A DNA stretch of 11,172 nt from Flavobacteriaceae bacterium UBA2000. Lineage in GTDB: Bacteria; Bacteroidota; Bacteroidia; Flavobacteriales; Flavobacteriaceae. Below, in pieces: positions 1-6,435 of this stretch. The translations under genes and the position numbers were made by a program. The notes below the pieces were generated by a model, which saw nothing but the letters and a program-made list of their open reading frames with translations, made no database searches and had not been told where the DNA came from. The stretch lies in the NCBI GenBank assembly GCA_002335345.1, contig DDCS01000089.1, forward strand, positions 1 to 11,172, in the 5' to 3' direction. Numbering within the stretch: the stretch's first letter is position 1; every line of letters begins with the position of its first letter.

Positions 1-1
1 A

Positions 2-244
2 AACAAATACGAAACGCTGGCCCGTTTAGGCACTCAGTTGGTGGCCAAGAAAGGCTGGTTGATCTTGGCCTCGTGTTCGTCTCGGGTCGCTATGGATCAA
101 TTTCTACAAGCCCATACAAAAGCCTTCACTGGGGCAAAAACCCAAGAATTTAGTTTAATAGAAACGACCGGCCATGACATCGATCATGCCGTAGGTTTTG
201 AGCACGGACACTACTTGAAAACAGCCTATTACCGACGACGCTAA
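2..244 (+). CDS. Class I SAM-dependent rRNA methyltransferase, RlmI-like, C-terminal fragment
   Basis: This is a partial gene; the reading frame is open from base 2 and the N-terminal part lies outside the window. About 80 residues remain. They match the end of the RlmI/RlmK-type rRNA cytosine-C5 methyltransferase fold: a helix leading into a Lys-Lys-Gly-Trp turn, the strand LILASCSS, then the C-terminal stretch with His-Asp-Ile-Asp-His and a Tyr-Leu-Lys near the end. In the family the SCS segment follows the catalytic region and the D-H pair precedes the last strands. An internal GTG at base 38 would give a 68-residue ORF, but homology-like sequence continues upstream of it, so it is not the start. 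The gene converges on the MFS gene with only 10 bases between stop codons. The exact RNA target cannot be read from this fragment. Confidence 0.8.
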   Translation, partial: NKYETLARLGTQLVAKKGWLILASCSSRVAMDQFLQAHTKAFTGAKTQEFSLIETTGHDIDHAVGFEHGHYLKTAYYRRR

Positions 245-254
245 GAAGATGCCG

Positions 255-1460
255 TCAAGGGAGGTCGTTTGTGCTCAGCTTGTTAATTATGGGCAAGATG
301 ATCAGAGAAATAGCCCCACAAAGGGTAAAGCCTAAGAAAATGGGCCATACTTGATCCTCGATATAGGTACCGATAAATGTACTGATGGGTAAAGCCATAA
401 TTGTGGAAATAAACCCAGTGATGGCAGCGGCCATTCCCGCAATATGGCCCATGGGTTGCATGGCGAGCGCCCGGAGATTGCCAAATAAAAACCCAATGGC
501 AAAAAATTGAAGACCGAAAAAGAGCATAAGAACTTCAATTCCTGGATTGTCCTGACCATAAAACAAAAGGACATAGAGCAGCGCCACGCCAAAAAAGCCA
601 TAAAGTGCTGTGGTGACCATTTTTTTCATGCCAAAACGCATGACCAAATGACCATTTGAAAAGATGGCTAGGCCAATGGCAATCGATAATCCGGCAAAAA
701 TCAGCGGAAATTCTTCTTTTAGGTCGTATTGCTGGTGAAATATTTGTTGGGCCCCGCTGAGATAGACCATAAATGAACCAAAAACAAGCCCTGAAATAAG
801 CGTATAGCCCATGGTTCTGGGCTGTTTGAATACTTCGCCAAGACCATGAACATAATCCTGAACCCTGAGCGTTCTTTTATTATTCGGGTCCAAGGTTTCG
901 GGTTGACGTTTCCAAAACCAAATGGCTACAGCGCCGCTACACCAAAGCTGCATCAGAAAAATAGACTGCCAGTCAAAATGATCCAGAACCAATTTGCCGA
1001 TGGCCGGAGCGACGATGGGGACCAGCAGGAAGACCACGGTTACGAAGGACATGATGCGTGCCATGGGATCGCCTTGGTATTGATCGCGAATTATGGCAAT
1101 ACTGATGGTCCTGGGCGCAGAGAGTCCAATGCCTTGAAGGATTCGGCCTGCAATCATATATTCTATAGTCTCAGCGCTGACGCAGATAAAACTCGCCAAT
1201 AGAAAAAGGATAAACCCAAAATAGACCACAGGTTTGCGTCCTAAATTATCTGACAGGGGTCCAAAAATCAAAGGACCAATCCCAAGACCTAAAAAGATCA
1301 TGGTGATGATGAGTTGGTTTTCCGTGGGCGTTTGGGTGTTCACGGCAAGTCCGATGACATCCAATGCGGGGAGTAATGCGTCAATAGCTAAAGCCACCAC
1401 AGACATCAATGAGGCCATGAGGGCGATAAATTCTATAGAACCTTTTTGAGTTTTAGCCAT
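255..1460 (-). CDS. MFS transporter, Bcr/CflA-type drug efflux
   Basis: A 401-residue inner-membrane protein of the major facilitator superfamily, DHA1 (Bcr/CflA) type, with about 12 hydrophobic segments expected. These proteins export small toxic compounds in exchange for protons. Visible motifs (numbered from the ATG at 1460) are an acidic residue in helix 1 (D27, in IDALLPALD, matching the TDMYLPALP of the family), motif A around residues 67-77 (GPLSDNLGRKP), R106 in GRILQG (motif B), R125-D126, and the motif C-like PIVAPAIG at 148-155. The ATG at 1460 is preferred over an in-frame TTG at 1469, because the TTG lies inside a good -7 promoter element and would add only three residues. The substrate cannot be told from sequence. 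The gene stands alone and converges on the methyltransferase gene. Confidence 0.88.
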   Translation of the reverse strand: MAKTQKGSIEFIALMASLMSVVALAIDALLPALDVIGLAVNTQTPTENQLIITMIFLGLGIGPLIFGPLSDNLGRKPVVYFGFILFLLASFICVSAETIEYMIAGRILQGIGLSAPRTISIAIIRDQYQGDPMARIMSFVTVVFLLVPIVAPAIGKLVLDHFDWQSIFLMQLWCSGAVAIWFWKRQPETLDPNNKRTLRVQDYVHGLGEVFKQPRTMGYTLISGLVFGSFMVYLSGAQQIFHQQYDLKEEFPLIFAGLSIAIGLAIFSNGHLVMRFGMKKMVTTALYGFFGVALLYVLLFYGQDNPGIEVLMLFFGLQFFAIGFLFGNLRALAMQPMGHIAGMAAAITGFISTIMALPISTFIGTYIEDQVWPIFLGFTLCGAISLIILPIINKLSTNDLP

Positions 1461-1466
1461 GCAATG

Positions 1467-1474
1467 CAAATGTA
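1467..1474 (-). promoter_or_regulatory. Bacteroidota -7 promoter element for the MFS gene
   Basis: On the minus strand the sequence reads TACATTTG, a full match to TAnnTTTG, ending six bases before the ATG at 1460. A TTG lies 17 bases further upstream as a poor -33 element. Transcription would begin almost at the start codon, giving a nearly leaderless mRNA. No experimental evidence; the match is by eye. Confidence 0.5.
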
Positions 1475-1536
1475 GTGGATTAATGACAGAGCAAGAGGAT
1501 AATCAACTAGAGGATGTTTGATAAATTCTATTTGAC

Positions 1537-1550
1537 ATAATATATATTAT
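1537..1550. repeat. 14-base perfect AT palindrome
   Basis: ATAATATATATTAT is its own reverse complement. It sits in the spacer between the divergently transcribed MFS and SemiSWEET genes, about 80 bases from the MFS start. It could be an operator or just an AT-rich low-complexity site; nothing distinguishes the two here. Confidence 0.4.
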
Positions 1551-1743
1551 AACACAAAAGGGCTCGTGTATCAAGTGGCTGAAATTTCGATTGCATCAGT
1601 ATCTCTAGACCGTTTCACTACTAATGACAGAATGATTTAAAATAATGGTTTATTATCCTCTAGATAATACATTCATCATTATCTGTGTTAATTAAACATA
1701 TGTTTCGGCTAATTCACAATAATCAATTGGCTTCAGCTCAAAC

Positions 1744-1751
1744 TATATTTG
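1744..1751 (+). promoter_or_regulatory. Bacteroidota -7 promoter element for the SemiSWEET gene
   Basis: TATATTTG is a full match to TAnnTTTG and ends 17 bases before the ATG at 1769. The only upstream TTG (1727-1729) is 14 bases away, too close for a standard -33 element, so only the -7 half is well supported. Its position argues against a start upstream of 1744. Confidence 0.5.
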
Positions 1752-1768
1752 CGCAAAATTTGAATGCT

Positions 1769-2041
1769 ATGGAACTATTTTCTTTGGTCGGTAATCTTGC
1801 TGCTTGTCTTACAACCATTAGTTTTTTACCACAAGCGATAAAAACTATTAAGTCGCGCGATACTCAGCAGCTCTCACTTCCGATGTACCTCATGTTTGTC
1901 GCTGGGGTCGCTTTGTGGATTGTTTATGGTTTACACGTTAAATCAACGCCAATAATCGTGGGAAACGTTATTACCTTTATGCTTGCAGGAAGTATTTTAA
2001 TGGTCAAAATCAAATCAACTTTTGGTTCTAGGCGAGGCTGA
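1769..2041 (+). CDS. SemiSWEET family sugar transporter
   Basis: A 90-residue membrane protein of the SemiSWEET (PQ-loop/MtN3) family. These proteins have three transmembrane helices and dimerise in the inner membrane to form a facilitative sugar channel. Helices are visible near residues 3-22, 38-57 and 60-80. The PQ motif is at P21-Q22 (TTISFLPQ). W50 and N66 have the 16-residue spacing of the sugar-pocket Trp and Asn described for Leptospira SemiSWEET. The start is set at the ATG at 1769: it gives the usual family length and places the first helix immediately, while a longer frame from GTG 1685 would add 28 residues unlike the family and would cross the promoter element. The gene is monocistronic as far as can be seen, so the sugar cannot be guessed from neighbours. 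Confidence 0.88.
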   Translation: MELFSLVGNLAACLTTISFLPQAIKTIKSRDTQQLSLPMYLMFVAGVALWIVYGLHVKSTPIIVGNVITFMLAGSILMVKIKSTFGSRRG

Positions 2042-2106
2042 TTAATATTTATTATCTTCGTTAAATAAGACCGTTTGTCTTTTTCATTTAAAATTTCACC
2101 ATCCCT

Positions 2107-2727
2107 ATGAGAACTTTGTTTACTTCGTTTCTGCTTCTTTTTTTATTTGTTAATCCCCTAAAGGCTCAAGAACGTCCTATTGAAATTGAAGACGAACTCA
2201 ATAACAACCGATTGAATTTGTACGCAGTAAACAAGAACCTTCAAGATTTTGATGTCATTCTTTATGTCAACGGAACTGGCTTTCGTCAGAGAGCCGGAAA
2301 ACCACGTGCCGTGCGCGTTCCTGCGCGATCTCGTGTTGAAGTGAGCAGTTTAATTATCGAGCGTGGCCAAGAACCGAAATATACCTATACTATAGAAGTT
2401 CATGAAGAACTCTCGCGTCGTTCACTTGTTCGTGCAGCAGAGCTCATAAAAATTCAACCAAAATGGCCGCTAACGATATACAAACCAACCCTTTGCTCTG
2501 CTAATTGTGACCCATTAATTTCAGCCCTTGATGAGAGCCCCTATCTCTATACCCTCACCGAAATTGACGCCTATCCAAAAGTGCGCGAGCAGCTCAAAAA
2601 ATTGATTGTGGGTGGTGAAGAACGTTTGAATGAAATGGACACCCCTATTGTCATGATGGCCGGTAAAATGTATTTAACACTTACCACTTATGAGGAAGTC
2701 ATGAGTACGATGGAGGAACTCGAATAA
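2107..2727 (+). CDS. Exported protein with a glutaredoxin-like C-terminal domain (CX3C)
   Basis: A 206-residue protein with a Sec signal peptide (MRT, hydrophobic core at residues 4-16, likely cleavage after LKA at 20). Residues 30-115 form a beta-rich domain I cannot name (pattern LNLYAVNK, DVILYVNG, RAVRVPA, YTYTIEV). Residues 121-205 follow the glutaredoxin/thioredoxin order: strand LTIYKP, a cysteine pair C130 and C134 in CSANC, a helix, a Tyr-containing strand leading into TEID, a helix, then TPIV at 179-182 with the cis-proline position P180 and a following strand. Classical glutaredoxins have CPYC or CxxS; three residues between the cysteines is unusual. A periplasmic or envelope-associated thiol role, or a non-redox derivative, is inference. 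It converges on the next gene with 21 bases between stops. A TATCTTCG at 2053-2060 is a one-mismatch -7 candidate. Confidence 0.75.
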   Translation: MRTLFTSFLLLFLFVNPLKAQERPIEIEDELNNNRLNLYAVNKNLQDFDVILYVNGTGFRQRAGKPRAVRVPARSRVEVSSLIIERGQEPKYTYTIEVHEELSRRSLVRAAELIKIQPKWPLTIYKPTLCSANCDPLISALDESPYLYTLTEIDAYPKVREQLKKLIVGGEERLNEMDTPIVMMAGKMYLTLTTYEEVMSTMEELE

Positions 2728-2748
2728 TCGCCTGTAAAGAGCGCTTTT

Positions 2749-3417
2749 TTAATCTTTGATTACCAGAACAGAGGCTTTATAACCAGTCAAAAGATTCCAT
2801 TCTTTGGCAGAAATTATTAAGCCTTTTTCGTTGTATACATGCAACTCAGCCGTGTTAGGCCCACTACTCCCTTGATTAATGGCTTCAAATTCAATGCGGT
2901 TGGCCCCTGGCTGCAGTGATAAGGTGAACCCTGAGAAACTGGCGCCTAAGAAAACACTGGACTGAACCACGTCACCATTCACATAAACACGAATCAAATC
3001 ACCATCGACATATTCATGGTCACGATATTTTATTTGGACAAAATCTCCTGATGTGGTCACGTCGCCCAAATCTTGATCCCGCGCAAATTCTGGCCGAGGC
3101 TCTTTATCCTTTTGAAACGCTTTAGGGGCCTTACCTGGAATATGATCCAAAAGCCCATCAGAGGCCGTCATATCGAGTTGTTTTGTTTCCTGACTCGGCG
3201 GTGGTAACTGCATTTTTGGATCTCTATCTTTGAAAGGAATGGTTAAACTAATTGGGGGCTTGTTTTCAGGGACAAGACTTGTGGGCGTTGGTCGAAAAAA
3301 TGGATTTTCTCCAGAGGCATTAGAGGTCGATCCGTCGATTTGGCCAAAACTGACCCCGCAAATCATAGAAATTAACCCTATCGTCAATTGAGTTCTTATA
3401 CCGCTTAAATGCCCCAT
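2749..3417 (-). CDS. Conserved secreted protein of unknown function
   Basis: A 222-residue protein that I do not recognise as a named family. It has a probable signal peptide (hydrophobic residues 11-24, likely cleavage after FG at 25). A low-complexity, Pro- and charge-rich linker spans about residues 27-120. A compact beta-rich C-terminal domain of about 100 residues (about 122-222) carries YRDHEYVDGDLIRVYVNG, a GANRIEFEAINQG turn and a GPNTAELHV strand. The pattern suggests a small immunoglobulin-like or jelly-roll fold presented outside the inner membrane by a flexible linker; this is inference. The ATG at 3417 is followed directly by the signal peptide. It lies 115 bases downstream of the dehydrogenase stop on the same strand, so co-transcription is possible but not shown. 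No good -7 element is seen before it. Confidence 0.7.
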   Translation of the reverse strand: MGHLSGIRTQLTIGLISMICGVSFGQIDGSTSNASGENPFFRPTPTSLVPENKPPISLTIPFKDRDPKMQLPPPSQETKQLDMTASDGLLDHIPGKAPKAFQKDKEPRPEFARDQDLGDVTTSGDFVQIKYRDHEYVDGDLIRVYVNGDVVQSSVFLGASFSGFTLSLQPGANRIEFEAINQGSSGPNTAELHVYNEKGLIISAKEWNLLTGYKASVLVIKD

Positions 3418-3532
3418 TCTTTGGATATTCTAAATCACTGAATATTAAAATTAATGCTTTTCTCTACTGCAGCGCCATTTTATAATAGTTTTGACGAAAG
3501 ATTAACACCCTAACCTGAAATGAATTCTGGAT

Positions 3533-4267
3533 TTATTTACGGGTACCACCGGGCATTGTTGGGCGCAATTCGATTTTACTGGGAAGACTCCTGGGGTGCA
3601 TCGAAATCAATTGAATCACGATTTGACCTAAATCTTCTTTTTGAATTTTCCAATAATCGTCATCATTGGGCACATGATCATTAAAATAGGTCGCTACAGA
3701 CCCAGGCATAATGGTCGTCATTTTCACCCCATAGTCCCGAAGATCCAACATGGCCGCTTGAGTAAATCCTGTTACACCAAATTTACTGGCATTGTAGGCT
3801 GAACCACCTGCAAAAAAATTGGTTCCGGCTAAACTCGAAATACTGATAAAATAGCCTTGATGCTCCATCAAACTTTGAGCGAAAACTTTTAGGGTATAAA
3901 AGACACCATTCAAATTGGTGTTTATGGTTTCATGCCACTGCTCAACACTAAGCTGGTGCACCGGCGCAAAATGTCCTAATCCCGCGTTAGCGATGACTAA
4001 ATCAATGGAGCCCATATTTTCCAAAGCGTTTTTTGCCGCGGATTCCATTTGCTCATAATCGCGCACATCGGCTACAATACCTAGAACTTTTGCATTATTG
4101 CTCTTCGCCAATGATGTTAATTCTGAAGTCGCTTTCTGGACTGATTCTTCTGTACGCCCTGTGATGACCACAGAAATGCCTTCCTGCAATAGTGATTGCG
4201 CAATCCCGAACCCAATCCCTTTGGTTCCTCCTGTTATAAAGGCTTTTTTTTCTTTTAAATGTATCAT
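3533..4267 (-). CDS. Short-chain dehydrogenase/reductase (classical SDR)
   Basis: A 244-residue cytoplasmic oxidoreductase of the classical SDR family. Visible signatures are the nucleotide-binding TGGTKGIG at residues 12-19, R38 in TGRTEE (basic residue after strand 2, usually favouring NADPH), ADVRD at 66-70, ANAG at 93-96, the structural N118, catalytic S145, Y158 and K162 (YNASK), and PG at 188-189. The substrate is unknown; 3-oxoacyl reductase and sugar or alcohol dehydrogenase are common annotations for such proteins, but nothing here chooses between them. The ATG at 4267 is preferred over an in-frame TTG at 4294, because the TTG lies inside a strong promoter element. An AGGAG sits 14 bases before the ATG, a long spacing. 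It is divergent from the DUF3817 operon. Confidence 0.92.
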   Translation of the reverse strand: MIHLKEKKAFITGGTKGIGFGIAQSLLQEGISVVITGRTEESVQKATSELTSLAKSNNAKVLGIVADVRDYEQMESAAKNALENMGSIDLVIANAGLGHFAPVHQLSVEQWHETINTNLNGVFYTLKVFAQSLMEHQGYFISISSLAGTNFFAGGSAYNASKFGVTGFTQAAMLDLRDYGVKMTTIMPGSVATYFNDHVPNDDDYWKIQKEDLGQIVIQLISMHPRSLPSKIELRPTMPGGTRK

Positions 4268-4291
4268 AGCATGGGTTTTTTCTCCTCTTGG

Positions 4292-4322
4292 CAAATATAG
4301 TTGAAGGGCGGCTCAAGTCAAA
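4292..4322 (-). promoter_or_regulatory. Complete Bacteroidota promoter for the SDR gene
   Basis: Minus strand: TTTG (4319-4322), a 19-base spacer, then TATATTTG (4292-4299). Both halves match the Bacteroidota -33 TTTG and -7 TAnnTTTG consensus with the expected spacing, making this the best promoter in the window. Transcription would begin about 20 bases before the ATG at 4267. The upstream part lies next to the -7 element of the divergent operon. Confidence 0.65.
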
Positions 4323-4330
4323 AACATTGG

Positions 4331-4338
4331 TATCTTTG
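4331..4338 (+). promoter_or_regulatory. Bacteroidota -7 promoter element for the DUF3817 operon
   Basis: TATCTTTG is a full match to TAnnTTTG and ends 13 bases before the GTG start at 4352. The nearest upstream TTG (4301-4303) is 27 bases away, too far, so the -33 half is weak. It lies 8 bases from the -33 element of the divergent SDR promoter. Confidence 0.5.
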
Positions 4339-4351
4339 TTAAAAATATTTT

Positions 4352-4630
4352 GTGAATCAAAATCGCTTGTTTTTTTGGGTCAGCCGCTTTGAAGGAATCT
4401 CTTTTTTGCTCCTGTTAGGGGTGGCTATGCCGCTTAAATATATTTGGCATTGGCCTTTGGGTGTTGAAGTTATTGGAATGGCCCATGGACTGTTGTTTGT
4501 GGCCTACGAAGTGCTCGCTTTAGGCTTAAAACCAATTAAAGGTTGGACCTTTAAACAGTGGTTAATTATTGCGATTTGTGCGTTATTGCCTTTTGGGCCG
4601 TTTTATGTAGAAAAGAACTATTTATCATGA
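4352..4630 (+). CDS. DUF3817 family small membrane protein
   Basis: A 92-residue integral membrane protein of the DUF3817 (YdzA-like) family, function unknown. It shows about three hydrophobic segments: roughly residues 16-32, 38-58 and 68-84. Family-like features are R12-F-E14-G15 before helix 1, MPLKY at 26-30, the HG pair at 45-46 in helix 2, and PFGPF near the end. The start is GTG at 4352, placed 13 bases after a -7 promoter element. It is the first gene of an operon: its TGA stop overlaps the ATG of the channel gene (ATGA), which points to translational coupling and a shared membrane context. Confidence 0.85.
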   Translation: MNQNRLFFWVSRFEGISFLLLLGVAMPLKYIWHWPLGVEVIGMAHGLLFVAYEVLALGLKPIKGWTFKQWLIIAICALLPFGPFYVEKNYLS

Positions 4631-5895
4631 CAACTTCAGAATTACTTTTTATTACCGAGTGGATTCGTGATTATTTGTATTCCCATGGGTTTCCTTTGTT
4701 TTGGGCTAATTTGATCAATGCCATTGTCGTAATCGCCATTGGTTTATTGATCATTCGATTGTTGGACCGAGTCACGCGAAGTGTCATTGTCCAACTTTTT
4801 AAGGCCTTTAGCAACAAGACCAAAACCTCGTTTGACGACTATCTCGTGGAAAGTAATTTTCCTCGTTTTGTCGCCCACCTCTCCCCGCTTGCCGTGCTGT
4901 GGCACTTTATCCCAATAGGCTTATACGATTATCCGGAAATGGTGCAATTGGCCACAAAAGTCACGTCTATGTATTTTGTGGTTTTGTGTGTTTTAATTGT
5001 GCGGAGTATACTGCGCACCACAAAAACCTATCTGAAGGCGGGTTATGAGCAGTATAAGGACAAGCCACTAGAGAGTTATATGCAGGTTTTGATGATGTTT
5101 ACCTGGGGTACAGGGATATTTTTTATCATCAATTTAATGACCGGTTTTAGTGTTGAAAGTCTGGCCTCTTTGGGCGCGGCCTCTGCCATGATTTTACTTA
5201 TTTTCAAAGACACCATATTGGGCTTTGTGGCCAGTATTCAAGTCTCTATTAACGATATGGTTCGTATTGGGGATTGGATTACCTTTTCTAAATACGGAGC
5301 AGATGGGACCGTCATTGAAATTAATCTAGCTTCAGTTCGCGTGCAGAACTTTGACAATACCTTTACCACGATTCCTACCTACAGTCTGATTTCTGATTCT
5401 TTTCAAAACTGGCGCGGCATGCAAGAATCTGGAGGAAGACGGATCAAAAGGTCTTTAATGATCAAACAAAATTCAGTTCGTTTTCTCACCCCGGAGGATG
5501 TTATTGCCTTTAAGCATATTGGGTTAATCAAGCCCTATATCGAGCATCGCGAAAAGGACATAACCAAATATAATCTTCAGAATCAAGCAGATAAATCTCT
5601 GCTTATCAATGGTCGAAACCAAACTAATTTAGGCGTGTTTAGAAAATACATCGATGCCTATTTACATGAAAATCCGGCCATTAATAAGGATTTATTCTTG
5701 ATGGTACGCCATCTAGCCCCGACGGATCACGGTATCCCGATAGAGGTTTATGCCTTTAGTAATGACAAGCGTTGGGAGAATTATGAGCACATTCAGGCCG
5801 ATATTTTTGATCACCTTATTGCTTCGGTCTCTTATTTCGACCTTGAACTTTATGAAGCCCCCTCTTCAGGGGATGTCCAATCATTAAAGGTATAA
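4627..5895 (+). CDS. MscS-superfamily mechanosensitive ion channel, YbdG type
   Basis: A 422-residue inner-membrane channel of the MscS superfamily, close in length and motifs to E. coli YbdG (415 residues), which gates in response to membrane tension during osmotic downshock. Hydrophobic segments lie near residues 24-46, 80-99, 106-129 and 150-173. The pore-lining helix follows at about 176-205 (ASLGAASAMILLIFKDTILGF in outline), then the MscS beta domain starting DMVRIGDW (210-217) with GADGTVIEI, TTIPTYSLISDSF and a YbdG-type NWRGMQESGGRRIKR block at 261-275. The C-terminal half (about 280-422) is the extended cytoplasmic part. The ATG at 4627 overlaps the preceding TGA as ATGA. A frame extension to GTG 4558 would read 23 residues inside the DUF3817 gene and is rejected. 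Three bases separate it from the next gene. Confidence 0.92.
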   Translation: MTTSELLFITEWIRDYLYSHGFPLFWANLINAIVVIAIGLLIIRLLDRVTRSVIVQLFKAFSNKTKTSFDDYLVESNFPRFVAHLSPLAVLWHFIPIGLYDYPEMVQLATKVTSMYFVVLCVLIVRSILRTTKTYLKAGYEQYKDKPLESYMQVLMMFTWGTGIFFIINLMTGFSVESLASLGAASAMILLIFKDTILGFVASIQVSINDMVRIGDWITFSKYGADGTVIEINLASVRVQNFDNTFTTIPTYSLISDSFQNWRGMQESGGRRIKRSLMIKQNSVRFLTPEDVIAFKHIGLIKPYIEHREKDITKYNLQNQADKSLLINGRNQTNLGVFRKYIDAYLHENPAINKDLFLMVRHLAPTDHGIPIEVYAFSNDKRWENYEHIQADIFDHLIASVSYFDLELYEAPSSGDVQSLKV

Positions 5896-5898
5896 GTT

Positions 5899-6294
5899 AT
5901 GAACACGCGTGACGCCCAACTCATCGCCCTGCGCCCTGAGTTGCCCCAGGTGAGTATTCATGATCAAATGTCTGATCAAGAATTTTTTCAGAACAAGACA
6001 CTCCGCCCTATTTTGAAATTACAAAACGACCTGCTTTTGGCCTTATTTCGTCACTATATTGAAAAGCATAAAGGGGTTTTTTACGAAATCTCACCACAGC
6101 GGAAGATGGATTATATTGAATCCGCGATTCACAAGGACATGAAGTTCCGCAATATTTTAAAAGGGCTCATTCTAGGGCAATTTACCCTTGAAGAATACCA
6201 AATCTACACCTTAGATTCTTCGGCCATAAACAAGAGAATACTCGCTATGATTAAGGAGCGACTCAAGAGTCAGGTTCAGTTGTTAAACCCTTGA
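5899..6294 (+). CDS. Conserved small protein of unknown function, operon partner of the channel
   Basis: A 131-residue soluble, mostly helical, charged protein with no signal peptide or membrane segment. The most conserved-looking parts are FQNKTLRPILKLQNDLLL (30-47), KMDYIESAIHKDMKFRN (69-85) and GLILGQFTLEEY (89-100). I recall similar flavobacterial proteins carrying the label glyoxalase, but this one lacks the beta-alpha-beta-beta-beta repeats and metal ligands expected of that fold, so I do not use the name. It begins three bases after the channel stop, with an AAAGG about 9 bases before the ATG, and is therefore the last gene of the DUF3817-YbdG operon. A hairpin spans its stop codon. 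Confidence 0.72.
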   Translation: MNTRDAQLIALRPELPQVSIHDQMSDQEFFQNKTLRPILKLQNDLLLALFRHYIEKHKGVFYEISPQRKMDYIESAIHKDMKFRNILKGLILGQFTLEEYQIYTLDSSAINKRILAMIKERLKSQVQLLNP

Positions 6295-6304
6295 CAACTT
6301 GAAC
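6274..6304 (+). terminator. Hairpin containing the stop codon of the last operon gene
   Basis: Bases 6274-6286 pair with 6291-6304 over 13 base pairs (one G-U pair, one bulged T at 6299) around a four-base ACCC loop. The TGA stop (6292-6294) lies in the 3' arm. No run of T follows, so it is not a typical intrinsic terminator. It could be a 3'-end or RNase-stop structure, or affect termination of translation. Folding was judged by eye. Confidence 0.45.
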
Positions 6305-6393
6305 TGTTACGGACTTGTGGTGGTGGTTTGTCGACAGTAATTAGGACGTGTAATGCCCGTTATTATTTTAACAATTGGCACTTACAGCGTATA

Positions 6394-6411
6394 TTACACA
6401 AATCAGTGTAA
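6394..6411. repeat. Perfect 6-base inverted repeat in the convergent spacer
   Basis: TTACAC and GTGTAA flank a six-base AAATCA. It lies between two convergent genes, about 100 bases after the plus-strand operon. A run of A follows on the plus strand, so as a hairpin it lacks the T tract of a terminator in that direction. Confidence 0.35.
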
Positions 6412-6435
6412 AAAAAGCGGGATTCTGCGCCCTAG
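6410..6435 (-). terminator. Possible terminator of the DinB-like gene
   Basis: On the minus strand, beginning about 29 bases after the stop of the DinB-like gene, AGGGCG can pair with CGCTTT (four Watson-Crick and two G-U pairs) around an eight-base loop, and a run of seven T overlaps and follows the 3' arm. The stem is short, so this is tentative. Confidence 0.35.

Larger units (their letters stand above)
1470..1768. other. AT-rich gene-free region with inverted repeats
   Basis: About 300 bases with no convincing gene. It contains a perfect 14-base AT palindrome at 1537-1550 and two short pieces near the left end (1494-1503 and 1507-1515) that recur inverted at 1652-1661 and 1655-1663. The right end carries the promoter of the SemiSWEET gene. 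A GTG at 1685 opens a frame into that gene but lies upstream of the promoter element, so bases 1685-1768 are treated as non-coding. No tRNA fold, direct-repeat array or transposase remnant is visible. Confidence 0.6.

Noticed and set aside
332..1449. Open frames on both strands inside the MFS gene (332-601, 846-1202, 1234-1449)
   Set aside because: They overlap a well-supported membrane transporter and have compositions that look like frame shadows, without family motifs.
1552..1690. A possible tRNA or small RNA in the spacer upstream of SemiSWEET
   Set aside because: No cloverleaf arms or conserved T-loop sequence could be found by eye.
2736..2750. AAAG-AGCG-CTTT with a T run as a bidirectional terminator between the convergent exported proteins
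   Set aside because: The stem is only four base pairs, mostly A-T, and overlaps the stop codon of the minus-strand gene.
4095..4316. Open frames on both strands over the 5' part of the SDR gene
   Set aside because: They overlap the conserved nucleotide-binding region of the SDR and the promoter region; no motif supports them.
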